Shown here in pieces: positions 1-13,278 of a stretch of 64,000 nt of DNA (its first letter is position 1; each line of letters begins with the position of its first letter). The notes under the pieces were generated by a model. That model did no database searches. It was not told the DNA's origin and saw nothing but the letters and a program-made list of their open reading frames with translations. The translations under genes and the position numbers were made by a program. The DNA is from Pisaster brevispinus (lineage: Eukaryota; Echinodermata; Asteroidea; Forcipulatida; Asteriidae): NCBI GenBank assembly GCA_023634235.1, contig JAMKCF010000047.1, positions 186,001 to 250,000 of the forward strand. The letters are read 5' to 3'.

Positions 1-2645
1 TAAGGCATGACACTTAACTATAATGTTGTGATTGGGTCAGGGTGTTCCTTTTGGACTAGAAGTGACTTGAATGAGTGATGTTGAGGCATAACACTTAACT
101 AAAATGTTGTGATTTGGTTAGGGTGTTCCTCTTCGACTAGTAGTGACTTGAATGAGTGTTGTTGAGGCATGACACTTAACTGTAATGTTGTGATTGGGTT
201 AGGGTGTTCCTCTTGGACTAGTAGTGACTTGAATGAGTGATGTTGAGGCATGACACTTAACTGTAATGTTGTGATTGGGTTAGGGTGTTCCTCTTAGACT
301 AGTAGTGAGTTGGATGAGTGATGTTGAGCATGACACTTAACCATGATAACTATAATGTTGTGATTGGGTTAGGGTGTTCCTTTTGGACTAGTAGTGAGTT
401 GGATGAGTGATGTTGAGCATGACACTTAACCATGTTAACTATAATGTTGTGATTGGGTTAGGGTGTTGCTCTTGGACTAGTAGTGACTTGGATGAGTGAC
501 GTTGAGGCATGACACTTAACTATAATGTTGTGATTGGGTTAGAGTGTTCCTCTTGGACTAGTAGTGACTTGGATGAGTGATGTTGAGGCATGACATATAA
601 CTATAAAGTTGTGATTGGGTTAGGGTGTTCCTTTTGGACTAGTAGTGACTTGGATGAGTGATGTTGAGGCATGACACTTAACTGCAATGTTGTGATTGGG
701 TTAGGGTGTTCCTCTTGGACTAGTAGTGACTTGGATGAGTGATGTTGAGGCATGACACTTAACCATGTTAACTATAATGTTGTGATTGGGTTAGGGTGTT
801 GCTCTTGGACTAGTAGTGACTTGGATGAGTGATGTTGAGGCATGACACTTAACTATAATGTTGTGATTGGGTTAGGGTGTTCCTCTTCGACTAGCAGTGA
901 CTTGGATGAGTGATGTTGAGGCATGACACATATCTATAATGTTGTGATGGGGTTAGGGTGTTCCTCTTGGACTAGTAGTGACTTGGATGAGTGATGTTGA
1001 GGCATGACACTTAACTATAATGTTGTGATTGGGTCAGGGTGTTCCTCTTGGACAAGTAGTGACTTGGATGAGTGATGTTGAGGCATAACACTTAACTAAA
1101 ATGTTGTGATTTGGTTAGGGTGTTCCTCTTGGACTAGTAGTGACTTGAATGAGTGATGTTGAGGCATGACACTTAACTGTAATGTTGTGATTGGGTCAGG
1201 GTGTTCCTCTTGGACAAGTAGTGACTTCGATGAGTGATGTTGAGGCATAACACTTAACTAAAATGTTGTGATTTGGTTAGGGTGTTCCTCTTGGACTAGT
1301 AGTGACTTGAATAAGTGATGTTGAGCATGACACTTAACCATGTTAACTATAATGTTGTGATTGGATTAAGGTGTTGCTCTTGGACTAGTAGTGACTTGGA
1401 TGAGTGATGTTGAGGCATGACACTTAACTACAATGTTGTGATTGGGTTAGGGTGTTCCTCTTGGACTAGTAGTGACTTGGATGAGTGATGTTAAGGCATG
1501 ACACTTAACTATAATGTTGTGATTGGGTCAGGGTGTTCCTTTTGGACTAGAAGTGACTTGGATGAGTGATGTTGAGGCATAACACTTAACTAAAATGTTG
1601 TGATTTGGTTAGGGTGTTCCTCTTCGACTAGTAGTGACTTGGATGAGTGATGTTGAGGCATGACACTTAACTACAATGTTGTGATTGGGTTAGGGTGTCC
1701 CTCTTGGACTAGTAGTGACTTGGATAAGTGATGTAGAGGCATGACACTTAACTACAATGTTGTGATTGGGTTAGGGTGTTCCTCTTGGACTAGTAGTGAC
1801 TTGGATGAGTGATGTTGAGGCATGACACTTAACCATGTTAACTATAATGTTGTGATTGGGTTAGAGTGTTCCTCTTGGACTAGTAGTGACTTGGATGAGT
1901 GATGTTGAGGCTTGACACATAACTATAAAGTTGTGATTTGGTTAGGGTGTTCCTTTTGGACTAGTAGTGACTTGGATGAGTGATGTTGAGGCATGACACT
2001 TAACTATAATGTTGTGATTGGGTAAGGGTGTTCCTCTTGGACTAGTAGTGACTTGAATGAGTGATGTTGAGGCATGACACTTAACCATGTTAACTATAAT
2101 GTTGTGATTGGGTTAGGGTGTTGCTCTTGGACTAGTAGTGACTTGGATGAGTGATGTTGAGGCATGACACTTAACTATAATGTTGTGATTGGGTTAGGGT
2201 GTTGCTCTTGGACTAGTAGTGACTTGGATGAGTGATGTTGAGGCATGACACTTAACTTCAGTGTTGTGATTGGGTTAGGGTGTTCCTCTTGGAGTAGTAG
2301 TGACTTGGATGAGTGATGTTGAGGCATGACACTTAACTATAATGTTGTGATTGGGTTAGGGTGTTGCTCTTGGACTAGTAGTGACTTGGATGAGTGATGT
2401 TGAGGCATGACACTTAACTTCAATGTTGTGATTGGGTTAGGGTGTTCCTCTTGGACTAGTAGTGACTTGGATGAGTGATGTTGAGGCATGACACTTAACT
2501 TCAATGTTGTGATTGGGTTAGGGTGTTCCTCTTGGACTAGTAGTGACTTGGATGAGTGATGTTGAGGCATGACACTTAACTATAATGTTGTGATTGGGTC
2601 AGGGTGTTCCTCTTGGACTAGTAGTGACTTGAATGAGTGATGTTG

Positions 2646-4463
2646 AGGCATAACACTTAACTAAAATGTTGTGATTTGGTTAGGGTGTTCCTCTTGGACT
2701 AGTAGTGACTTGAATGAGTGATGTTGAGGCATGACACTTAACTGTAATGTTGTGATTGGGTTAGGGTGTTCCTCTTAGACTAGTAGTGAGTTGGATGAGT
2801 GATGTTGAGGCATGACACTTAACCATGTTAACTTCAATGTTGTGATTGGGTTAGGGTGTTGCTCTTGGACTAGTAGTGACTTGGATGAGTGACGTTGAGG
2901 CATGACACTTAACTATAATGCTGTGATTGGGTTAGGGTGTTCCTCTTGGACTAGTAGTGACTTGGTTGAGTGATGTTGAGGCATGACACTTAACTATAAT
3001 GTTGTGATTGGGTTAGGGTGTTGCTCTTGGACTAGTAGTGACTTGGATGAGTGACGTTGAGGCATGACACTTAACTGCAATGTTGTGATTGGGTTAGGGT
3101 GTTCCTCTTGGACTAGTAGTGACTTGGATGAGTGATGTTGAGGCATGACACTTAACTAAAATGTTGTGATTGGGTCAGGGTGTTCCTCTTGGACTAGTAG
3201 TGACTTGGATGAGTGATGTTGAGGCATGACACTTAACTAAAATGTTGTGATTTGGTTACGGTGTTCCTCTTGGACTAGTAGTGACTTGAATGAGTGATGT
3301 TGAGGCATGACACTTAACTGTAATGTTGTGATTGGGTTAGGGTGTTCCTCTTGGAGTAGTAGTGACTTGGATGAGTGATGTTGAGGCATGACACTTAACC
3401 ATGTTAACAATAATGTTGTGATTGGGTTAGGGTGTTGCTCTTGGACTAGTAGTGACTTGGATGAGTGACGTTGAGGCATGACACTTAACTATAATGCTGT
3501 GATTGGGTTAGGGTGTTCCTCTTGGACTAGTAGTGACTTGGTTGAGTGATGTTGAGGCATAACACTTAACTAAAATGTTGTGATTTGGTTAGGGTGTTCC
3601 TCTTGGACTAGTAGTGACTTGAATGAGTGATGTTGAGGCATGACACTTAACTGTAATGTTGTGATTGGGTTAGGGTGTTCCTCTTAGACTAGTAGTGAGT
3701 TGGATGAGTGATGTTGAGGCATGACACTTAACCATGTTAACTTCAATGTTGTGATTGGGTTAGGGTGTTGCTCTTGGACTAGTAGTGACTTGGATGAGTG
3801 ACGTTGAGGCATGACACTTAACTATAATGCTGTGATTGGGTTAGGGTGTTCCTCTTGGACTAGTAGTGACTTGGTTGAGTGATGTTGAGGCATGACACTT
3901 AACTATAATGTTGTGATTGGGTTAGGGTGTTGCTCTTGGACTAGTAGTGACTTGGATGAGTGACGTTGAGGCATGACACTTAACTGCAATGTTGTGATTG
4001 GGTTAGGGTGTTCCTCTTGGACTAGTAGTGACTTGGATGAGTGATGTTGAGGCATGACACTTAACTAAAATGTTGTGATTGGGTCAGGGTGTTCCTCTTG
4101 GACTAGTAGTGACTTGGATGAGTGATGTTGAGGCATGACACTTAACTAAAATGTTGTGATTTGGTTACGGTGTTCCTCTTGGACTAGTAGTGACTTGAAT
4201 GAGTGATGTTGAGGCATGACACTTAACTGTAATGTTGTGATTGGGTTAGGGTGTTCCTCTTGGAGTAGTAGTGACTTGGATGAGTGATGTTGAGGCATGA
4301 CACTTAACCATGTTAACAATAATGTTGTGATTGGGTTAGGGTGTTGCTCTTGGACTAGTAGTGACTTGGATGAGTGACGTTGAGGCATGACACTTAACTA
4401 TAATGCTGTGATTGGGTTAGGGTGTTCCTCTTGGACTAGTAGTGACTTGGTTGAGTGATGTTG
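2646..4463. repeat. 909-bp higher-order tandem duplication inside the 81-bp array
   Basis: Positions 2646-3554 reappear at 3555-4463. The shift of 909 bp equals eleven units, nine of 81 bp and two of 90 bp. The same order of marker variants (GGCATAACAC with CTAAAATG, CTCTTAGACTAG, CATGTTAACTTC, ATGCTGTG, CTTGGTTGAG, TTGGTTACGG, CATGTTAACAAT) occurs in both halves, and I saw no difference between them where I compared. This means a very recent unequal exchange or an assembly duplication. Confidence 0.9.
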
Positions 4464-4699
4464 AGGCATGACACTTAACTATAATGTTGTGATTTGGTTA
4501 GGGTGTTCCTTTTGGACTAGTAGTGACTTGGATGAGTGATGTTGAGGCATGACACTTAACTATAATGTTGTGATTGGGTAAGGGTGTTCCTCTTGGACTA
4601 GTAGTGACTTGAATGAGTGATGTTGAGGCATGACACTTAACCATGTTAACTAAAATGTTGTGATTGGGTTAGGGTGTTGCTCTTGGACTAGTAGTGACT

Positions 4700-7600
4700 T
4701 GGATGAGTGACGTTGAGGCATGACACTTAACTATAATGTTGTGATTGGGTTAGAGTGTTCCTCTTGGACTAGTAGTGACTTGGATGAGTGATGTTGAGGC
4801 ATGACACATAACTATAAAGTTGTGATTGGGTTAGGGTGTTCCTTTTGGACTAGTAGTGACTTGGATGAGTGATGTTGAGGCATGACACTTAACTGCAATG
4901 TTGTGATTGGGTTAGGGTGTTCCTCTTGGACTAGTAGTGACTTGGATGAGTGATGTTGAGGCATGACACTTAACCATGTTAACTATAATGTTGTGATTGG
5001 GTTAGGGTGTTGCTCTTGGACTAGTAGTGACTTGGATGAGTGATGTTGAGGCATGACACTTAACTATAATGTTGTGATTGGGTTAGGGTGTTCCTCTTTG
5101 ACTAGCAGTGACTTGGATGAGTGATGTTGAGGCATGACACATATCTATAATGTTGTGATGGGGTTAGGGTGTTCCTCTTGGACTAGTAGTGACTTGGATG
5201 AGTGATGTTGAGGCATGACACTTAACTATAATGTTGTGATTGGGTCAGGGTGTTCCTCTTGGACAAGTAGTGACTTGGATGAGTGATGTTGAGGCATAAC
5301 ACTTAACTAAAATGTTGTGATTTGGTTAGCGTGTTCCTCTTGGACTAGTAGTGACTTGAATGAGTGATGTTGAGGCATGACACTTAACTGTAATGTTGTG
5401 ATTGGGTCAGGGTGTTCCTCTTGGACAAGTAGTGACTTCGATGAGTGATGTTGAGGCATAACACTTAACTAAAATGTTGTGATTTGGTTAGGGTGTTCCT
5501 CTTGGACTAGTAGTGACTTGAATGAGTGATGTTGAGCATGACACTTAACCATGTTAACTATAATGTTGTGATTGGATTAAGGTGTTGCTCTTGGACTAGT
5601 AGTGACTTGGATGAGTGATGTTGAGGCATGACACTTAACTACAATGTTGTGATTGGGTTAGGGTGTTCCTCTTGGACTAGTAGTGACTTGGATGAGTGAT
5701 GTTAAGGCATGACACTTAACTATAATGTTGTGATTGGGTCAGGGTGTTCCTTTTGGACTAGAAGTGACTTGAATGAGTGATGTTGAGGCATAACACTTAA
5801 CTAAAATGTTGTGATTTGGTTAGGGTGTTCCTCTTCGACTAGTAGTGACTTGAATGAGTGTTGTTGAGGCATGACACTTAACTGTAATGTTGTGATTGGG
5901 TTAGGGTGTTCCTCTTGGACTAGTAGTGACTTGAATGAGTGATGTTGAGGCATGACACTTAACTGTAATGTTGTGATTGGGTTAGGGTGTTCCTCTTAGA
6001 CTAGTAGTGAGTTGGATGAGTGATGTTGAGCATGACACTTAACCATGATAACTATAATGTTGTGATTGGGTTAGGGTGTTCCTTTTGGACTAGTAGTGAG
6101 TTGGATGAGTGATGTTGAGCATGACACTTAACCATGTTAACTATAATGTTGTGATTGGGTTAGGGTGTTGCTCTTGGACTAGTAGTGACTTGGATGAGTG
6201 ACGTTGAGGCATGACACTTAACTATAATGTTGTGATTGGGTTAGAGTGTTCCTCTTGGACTAGTAGTGACTTGGATGAGTGATGTTGAGGCATGACATAT
6301 AACTATAAAGTTGTGATTGGGTTAGGGTGTTCCTTTTGGACTAGTAGTGACTTGGATGAGTGATGTTGAGGCATGACACTTAACTGCAATGTTGTGATTG
6401 GGTTAGGGTGTTCCTCTTGGACTAGTAGTGACTTGGATGAGTGATGTTGAGGCATGACACTTAACCATGTTAACTATAATGTTGTGATTGGGTTAGGGTG
6501 TTGCTCTTGGACAAGTAGTGACTTGGATGAGTGATGTTGAGGCATGACACTTAACTATAATGTTGTGATTGGGTTAGGGTGTTCCTCTTCGACTAGCAGT
6601 GACTTGGATGAGTGATGTTGAGGCATGACACATATCTATAATGTTGTGATGGGGTTAGGGTGTTCCTCTTGGACTAGTAGTGACTTGGATGAGTGATGTT
6701 GAGGCATGACACTTAACTATAATGTTGTGATTGGGTCAGGGTGTTCCTCTTGGACAAGTAGTGACTTGGATGAGTGATGTTGAGGCATAACACTTAACTA
6801 AAATGTTGTGATTTGGTTAGGGTGTTCCTCTTGGACTAGTAGTGACTTGAATGAGTGATGTTGAGGCATGACACTTAACTGTAATGTTGTGATTGGGTCA
6901 GGGTGTTCCTCTTGGACAAGTAGTGACTTCGATGAGTGATGTTGAGGCATAACACTTAACTAAAATGTTGTGATTTGGTTAGGGTGTTCCTCTTGGACTA
7001 GTAGTGACTTGAATGAGTGATGTTGAGCATGACACTTAACCATGTTAACTATAATGTTGTGATTGGATTAAGGTGTTGCTCTTGGACTAGTAGTGACTTG
7101 GATGAGTGATGTTGAGGCATGACACTTAACTACAATGTTGTGATTGGGTTAGGGTGTTCCTCTTGGACTAGTAGTGACTTGGATGAGTGATGTTAAGGCA
7201 TGACACTTTACTATAATGTTGTGATTGGGTCAGGGTGTTCCTTTTGGACTAGAAGTGACTTGGATGAGTGATGTTGAGGCATAACACTTAACTAAAATGT
7301 TGTGATTTGGTTAGGGTGTTCCTCTTCGACTAGTAGTGACTTGAATGAGTGTTGTTGAGGCATGACACTTAACTGTAATGTTGTGATTGGGTTAGGGTGT
7401 TCCTCTTGGACTAGAAGTGACTTGAATGAGTGATGTTGAGGCATAACACTTAACTAAAATGTTGTGATTTGGTTAGGGTGTTCCTCTTCGACTAGTAGTG
7501 ACTTGAATGAGTGTTGTTGAGGCATGACACTTAACTGTAATGTTGTGATTGGGTTAGGGTTTTCCTCTTGGACTAGTAGTGACTTGAATGAGTGATGTTG

Positions 7601-9460
7601 AGGCATGACACTTAACTGTAATGTTGTGATTGGGTTAGGGTGTTCCTCTTAGACTAGTAGTGAGTTGGATGAGTGATGTTGAGCATGACACTTAACCATG
7701 ATAACTATAATGTTGTGATTGGGTTAGGGTGTTCCTTTTGGACTAGTAGTGAGTTGGATGAGTGATGTTGAGCATGACACTTAACCATGTTAACTATAAT
7801 GTTGTGATTGGGTTAGGGTGTTGCTCTTGGACTAGTAGTGACTTGGATGAGTGACGTTGAGGCATGACACTTAACTATAATGTTGTGATTGGGTTAGAGT
7901 GTTCCTCTTGGACTAGTAGTGACTTGGATGAGTGATGTTGAGGCATGACATATAACTATAAAGTTGTGATTGGGTTAGGGTGTTCCTTTTGGACTAGTAG
8001 TGACTTGGATGAGTGATGTTGAGGCATGACACTTAACTGCAATGTTGTGATTGGGTTAGGGTGTTCCTCTTGGACTAGTAGTGACTTGGATGAGTGATGT
8101 TGAGGCATGACACTTAACCATGTTAACTATAATGTTGTGATTGGGTTAGGGTGTTGCTCTTGGACTAGTAGTGACTTGGATGAGTGATGTTGAGGCATGA
8201 CACTTAACTATAATGTTGTGATTGGGTTAGGGTGTTCCTCTTCGACTAGCAGTGACTTGGATGAGTGATGTTGAGGCATGACACATATCTATAATGTTGT
8301 GATGGGGTTAGGGTGTTCCTCTTGGACTAGTAGTGACTTGGATGAGTGATGTTGAGGCATGACACTTAACTTCAATGTTGTGATTGGGTTAGGGTGTTCC
8401 TCTTGGACTAGTAGTGACTTGGATGAGTGATGTTGAGGCATGACACTTAACTATAATGTTGTGATTGGGTCAGGGTGTTCCTCTTGGACAAGTAGTGACT
8501 TGGATGAGTGATGTTGAGGCATAACACTTAACTAAAATGTTGTGATTTGGTTAGGGTGTTCCTCTTGGACTAGTAGTGACTTGAATGAGTGATGTTGAGG
8601 CATGACACTTAACTGTAATGTTGTGATTGGGTCAGGGTGTTCCTCTTGGACAAGTAGTGACTTCGATGAGTGATGTTGAGGCATAACACTTAACTAAAAT
8701 GTTGTGATTTGGTTAGGGTGTTCCTCTTGGACTAGTAGTGACTTGAATGAGTGATGTTGAGCATGACACTTAACCATGTTAACTATAATGTTGTGATTGG
8801 ATTAAGGTGTTGCTCTTGGACTAGTAGTGACTTGGATGAGTGATGTTGAGGCATGACACTTAACTACAATGTTGTGATTGGGTTAGGGTGTTCCTCTTGG
8901 ACTAGTAGTGACTTGGATGAGTGATGTTAAGGCATGACACTTAACTATAATGTTGTGATTGGGTCAGGGTGTTCCTTTTGGACTAGAAGTGACTTGGATG
9001 AGTGATGTTGAGGCATAACACTTAACTAAAATGTTGTGATTTGGTTAGGGTGTTCCTCTTCGACTAGTAGTGACTTGAATGAGTGTTGTTGAGGCATGAC
9101 ACTTAACTGTAATGTTGTGATTGGGTTAGGGTGTTCCTCTTGGACTAGTAGTGACTTGAATGAGTGATGTTGAGGCATGACACTTAACTGTAATGTTGTG
9201 ATTGGGTTAGGGTGTTCCTCTTAGACTAGTAGTGAGTTGGATGAGTGATGTTGAGCATGACACTTAACCATGATAACTATAATGTTGTGATTGGGTTAGG
9301 GTGTTCCTTTTGGACTAGTAGTGAGTTGGATGAGTGATGTTGAGCATGACACTTAACCATGTTAACTATAATGTTGTGATTGGGTTAGGGTGTTGCTCTT
9401 GGACTAGTAGTGACTTGGATGAGTGACGTTGAGGCATGACACTTAACTATAATGTTGTGA
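4700..9460. repeat. 1491-bp higher-order repeat blocks
   Basis: The marker unit beginning TAAGGCATGACAC occurs at 1, 1492, 5703, 7194, 8928 and 11065. The spacing is 1491 bp for 1 to 1492 and for 5703 to 7194, and 1734 bp (1491 plus three 81-bp units) for 7194 to 8928. 1491 equals eighteen units with four 9-bp insertions and three 1-bp losses. Markers such as GACTAGCAGTGAC and GACATATAACTATAAAG hold the same positions within successive blocks. A partial block at about 4700-5702 matches 491-1491. Confidence 0.85.
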
Positions 9461-12400
9461 TTGGGTTAGGGTGTTCCTTTTGGACTAGTAGCGACTTGGA
9501 TGAGTGATGTTGAGGCATGACACTTAACTATAATGTTGTGATTGGGTTAGGGTGTTGCTCTTGGACTAGTAGTGACTTGGATGAGTGATGTTGAGGCATG
9601 ACACTTAACTTCAATGTTGTGATTGGGTTAGGGTGTTCCTCTTGGACTAGTAGTGACTTGGATGAGTGATGTTGAGGCATGACACTTAACTATAATGTTG
9701 TGATTGGGTCAGGGTGTTCCTCTTGGACTAGTAGTGACTTGGAAAAGTGATGTTGAGGCATAACACTTAACTAAAATGTTGTGATTTGGTTAGGGTGTTC
9801 CTCTTGGACTAGTAGTGACTTGAATGAGTGATGTTGAGGCATGACACTTAACTGTAATGTTGTGATTGGGTTAGGGTGTTCCTCTTAGACTAGTAGTGAG
9901 TTGGATGAGTGATGTTGAGCATGACACTTAACCATGATAACTATAATGTTGTGATTGGGTTAGGGTGTTCCTTTTGGACTAGTAGTGACTTGGATGAGTG
10001 ATGTTGAGGCATGACACTTAACTATAATGTTGTGATTGGGTTAGGGTGTTCCACTTGGACAAGTAGTGACTTGGATGAGTGATGTTGAGGCATAACACTT
10101 AAATAAAATGTTGTGATTTGGTTAGGGTGTTCCTCTTGGACTAGTAGTGACTTGAATGAGTGATGTTGAGGCATGACACTTAACTGTAATGTTGTGATTG
10201 GGTTAGGGTGTTCCTCTTAGACTAGTAGTGAGTTGGATGAGTGATGTTGAGCATGACACTTAACCATGTTAACTATAATGTTGTGATTGGATAGGGTGTT
10301 GCTCTTGGACTAGTAGTGACTTGGATGAGTGATGTTGAGGCATGACACTTAACTACAATGTTGTGATTGGGTTAGGGTGTTGCTCTTGGACTAGTAGTGA
10401 CTTGGATGAGTGATGTTGAGGCATGACACTTAACTTCAATGTTGTGATTGGGTTAGGGTGTTCCTCTTGGACTAGTAGTGACTTGGATGAGTGATGTTGA
10501 GGCATGACACTTAACTATAATGTTGTGATTGGGTCAGGGTGTTCCTCTTGGACTAGTAGTGACTTGGATAAGTGATGTTGAGGCATGACACTTAACTGCA
10601 ATGTTGTGATTGGGTTAGGGTGTTCCTCTTGGACTAGTAGTGAGTTGGATGAGTGATGTTGAGGCATGACACTTAACTAAAATGTTGTGATTGGGTCAGG
10701 GTGTTCCTCTTGGACTAGTAGTGACTTGGATGAGTGATGTTGAGGCATGACACTTAACTATAATGCTGTGATTGGGTTAGGGTGTTCCTCTTGGACTAGT
10801 AGTGACTTGGATGAGTGATGTTGAGGCATGACACTTAACTAAAATGTTGTGATTGGGTCAGGGTGTTCCTCTTGGACTAGTAGTGACTTGGATGAGTGAT
10901 GTTGAGGCATGACACTTAACTAAAATGTTGTGATTTGGTTAGGGTGTTCCTCTTGGACTAGTAGTGACTTGAATGAGTGATGTTGAGGCATGACACTTAA
11001 CTGTAATGTTGTGATTGGGTTAGGGTGTTCCTCTTGGACTAGTAGTGACTTGGATGACTGATGTTAAGGCATGACACTTAACTATAATTTTGTGATTGGG
11101 TCAGGGTGTTCCTTTTGGACTAGAAGTGACTTGGATGAGTGATGTTGAGGCATAACACTTAACTAAAATGTTGTGATTTGGTTAGGGTGTTCCTCTTCGA
11201 CTAGTAGTGACTTGAATGAGTGTTGTTGAGGCATGACACTTAACTGTAATGTTGTGATTGGGTTAGGGTGTTCCTCTTGGACTAGTAGTGACTTGAATGA
11301 GTGATGTTGAGGCATGACACTTAACTGTAATGTTGTGATTGGGTTAGGGTGTTCCTCTTAGACTAGTAGTGAGTTGGATGAGTGATGTTGAGCATGACAC
11401 TTAACCATGATAACTATAATGTTGTGATTGGGTTAGGGTGTTCCTTTTGGACTAGTAGTGAGTTGGATGAGTGATGTTGAGCATGACACTTAACCATGTT
11501 AACTATAATGTTGTGATTGGGTTAGGGTGTTGCTCTTGGACTAGTAGTGACTTGGATGAGTGACGTTGAGGCATGACACTTAACTATAATGTTGTGATTG
11601 GGTTAGAGTGTTCCTCTTGGACTAGTAGTGACTTGGATGAGTGATGTTGAGGCATGACATATAATTATAAAGTTGTGATTGGGTTAGGGTGTTCCTTTTG
11701 GACTAGTAGTGACTTGGATGAGTGATGTTGAGGCATGACACTTAACTATAATGTTGTGATTGGGTTAGGGTGTTGCTCTTGGACTAGTAGTGACTTGGAT
11801 GAGTGATGTTGAGGCATGACACTTAACTTCAATGTTGTGATTGGGTTAGGGTGTTCCTCTTGGACTAGTAGTGACTTGGATGAGTGATGTTGAGGCATGA
11901 CACTTAACTATAATGTTGTGATTGGGTCAGGGTGTTCCTCTTGGACTAGTAGTGACTTGGAAAAGTGATGTTGAGGCATAACACTTAACTAAAATGTTGT
12001 GATTTGGTTAGGGTGTTCCTCTTGGACTAGTAGTGACTTGAATGAGTGATGTTGAGGCATGACACTTAACTGTAATGTTGTGATTGGGTTAGGGTGTTCC
12101 TCTTAGACTAGTAGTGAGTTGGATGAGTGATGTTGAGCATGACACTTAACCATGATAACTATAATGTTGTGATTGGGTTAGGGTGTTCCTTTTGGACTAG
12201 TAGTGACTTGGATGAGTGATGTTGAGGCATGACACTTAACTATAATGTTGTGATTGGGTTAGGGTGTTCCACTTGGACAAGTAGTGACTTGGATGAGTGA
12301 TGTTGAGGCATAACACTTAAATAAAATGTTGTGATTTGGTTAGGGTGTTCCTCTTGGACTAGTAGTGACTTGAATGAGTGATGTTGAGGCATGACACTTA

Positions 12401-13278
12401 ACTGTAATGTTGTGATTGGGTTAGGGTGTTCCTCTTAGACTAGTAGTGAGTTGGATGAGTGATGTTGAGCATGACACTTAACCATGTTAACTATAATGTT
12501 GTGATTGGATAGGGTGTTGCTCTTGGACTAGTAGTGACTTGGATGAGTGATGTTGAGGCATGACACTTAACTACAATGTTGTGATTGGGTTAGGGTGTTG
12601 CTCTTGGACTAGTAGTGACTTGGATGAGTGATGTTGAGGCATGACACTTAACTTCAATGTTGTGATTGGGTTAGGGTGTTCCTCTTGGACTAGTAGTGAC
12701 TTGGATGAGTGATGTTGAGGCATGACACTTAACTATAATGTTGTGATTGGGTCAGGGTGTTCCTCTTGGACTAGTAGTGACTTGGATAAGTGATGTTGAG
12801 GCATGACACTTAACTGCAATGTTGTGATTGGGTTAGGGTGTTCCTCTTGGACTAGTAGTGAGTTGGATGAGTGATGTTGAGGCATGACACTTAACTAAAA
12901 TGTTGTGATTGGGTCAGGGTGTTCCTCTTGGACTAGTAGTGACTTGGATGAGTGATGTTGAGGCATGACACTTAACTATAATGCTGTGATTGGGTTAGGG
13001 TGTTCCTCTTGGACTAGTAGTGACTTGGATGAGTGATGTTGAGGCATGACACTTAACTAAAATGTTGTGGTTGGGTCAGGGTGTTCCTCTTGGACTAGTA
13101 GTGACTTGGATGAGTGATGTTGAGGCATGACACTTAACTAAAATGTTGTGATTTGGTTAGGGTGTTCCTCTTGGACTAGTAGTGACTTGAATGAGTGATG
13201 TTGAGGCATGACACTTAACTGTAATGTTGTGATTGGGTTAGGGTGTTCCTCTTGGACTAGTAGTGACTTGGATGACTG
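8928..13278. repeat. 2218-bp higher-order duplication inside the 81-bp array
   Basis: Private variants recur at a fixed distance. GGAAAAGTGA is at 9741 and 11959, and AAATAAAATG is at 10101 and 12319; both pairs are 2218 bp apart. 2218 equals twenty-seven units plus four +8 variants and one 1-bp loss (TGATTGGATAGGG). The matching span runs from about 9480-11060 to 11698-13278. The sequence before each copy also corresponds, with one 81-bp unit fewer. Confidence 0.85.
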
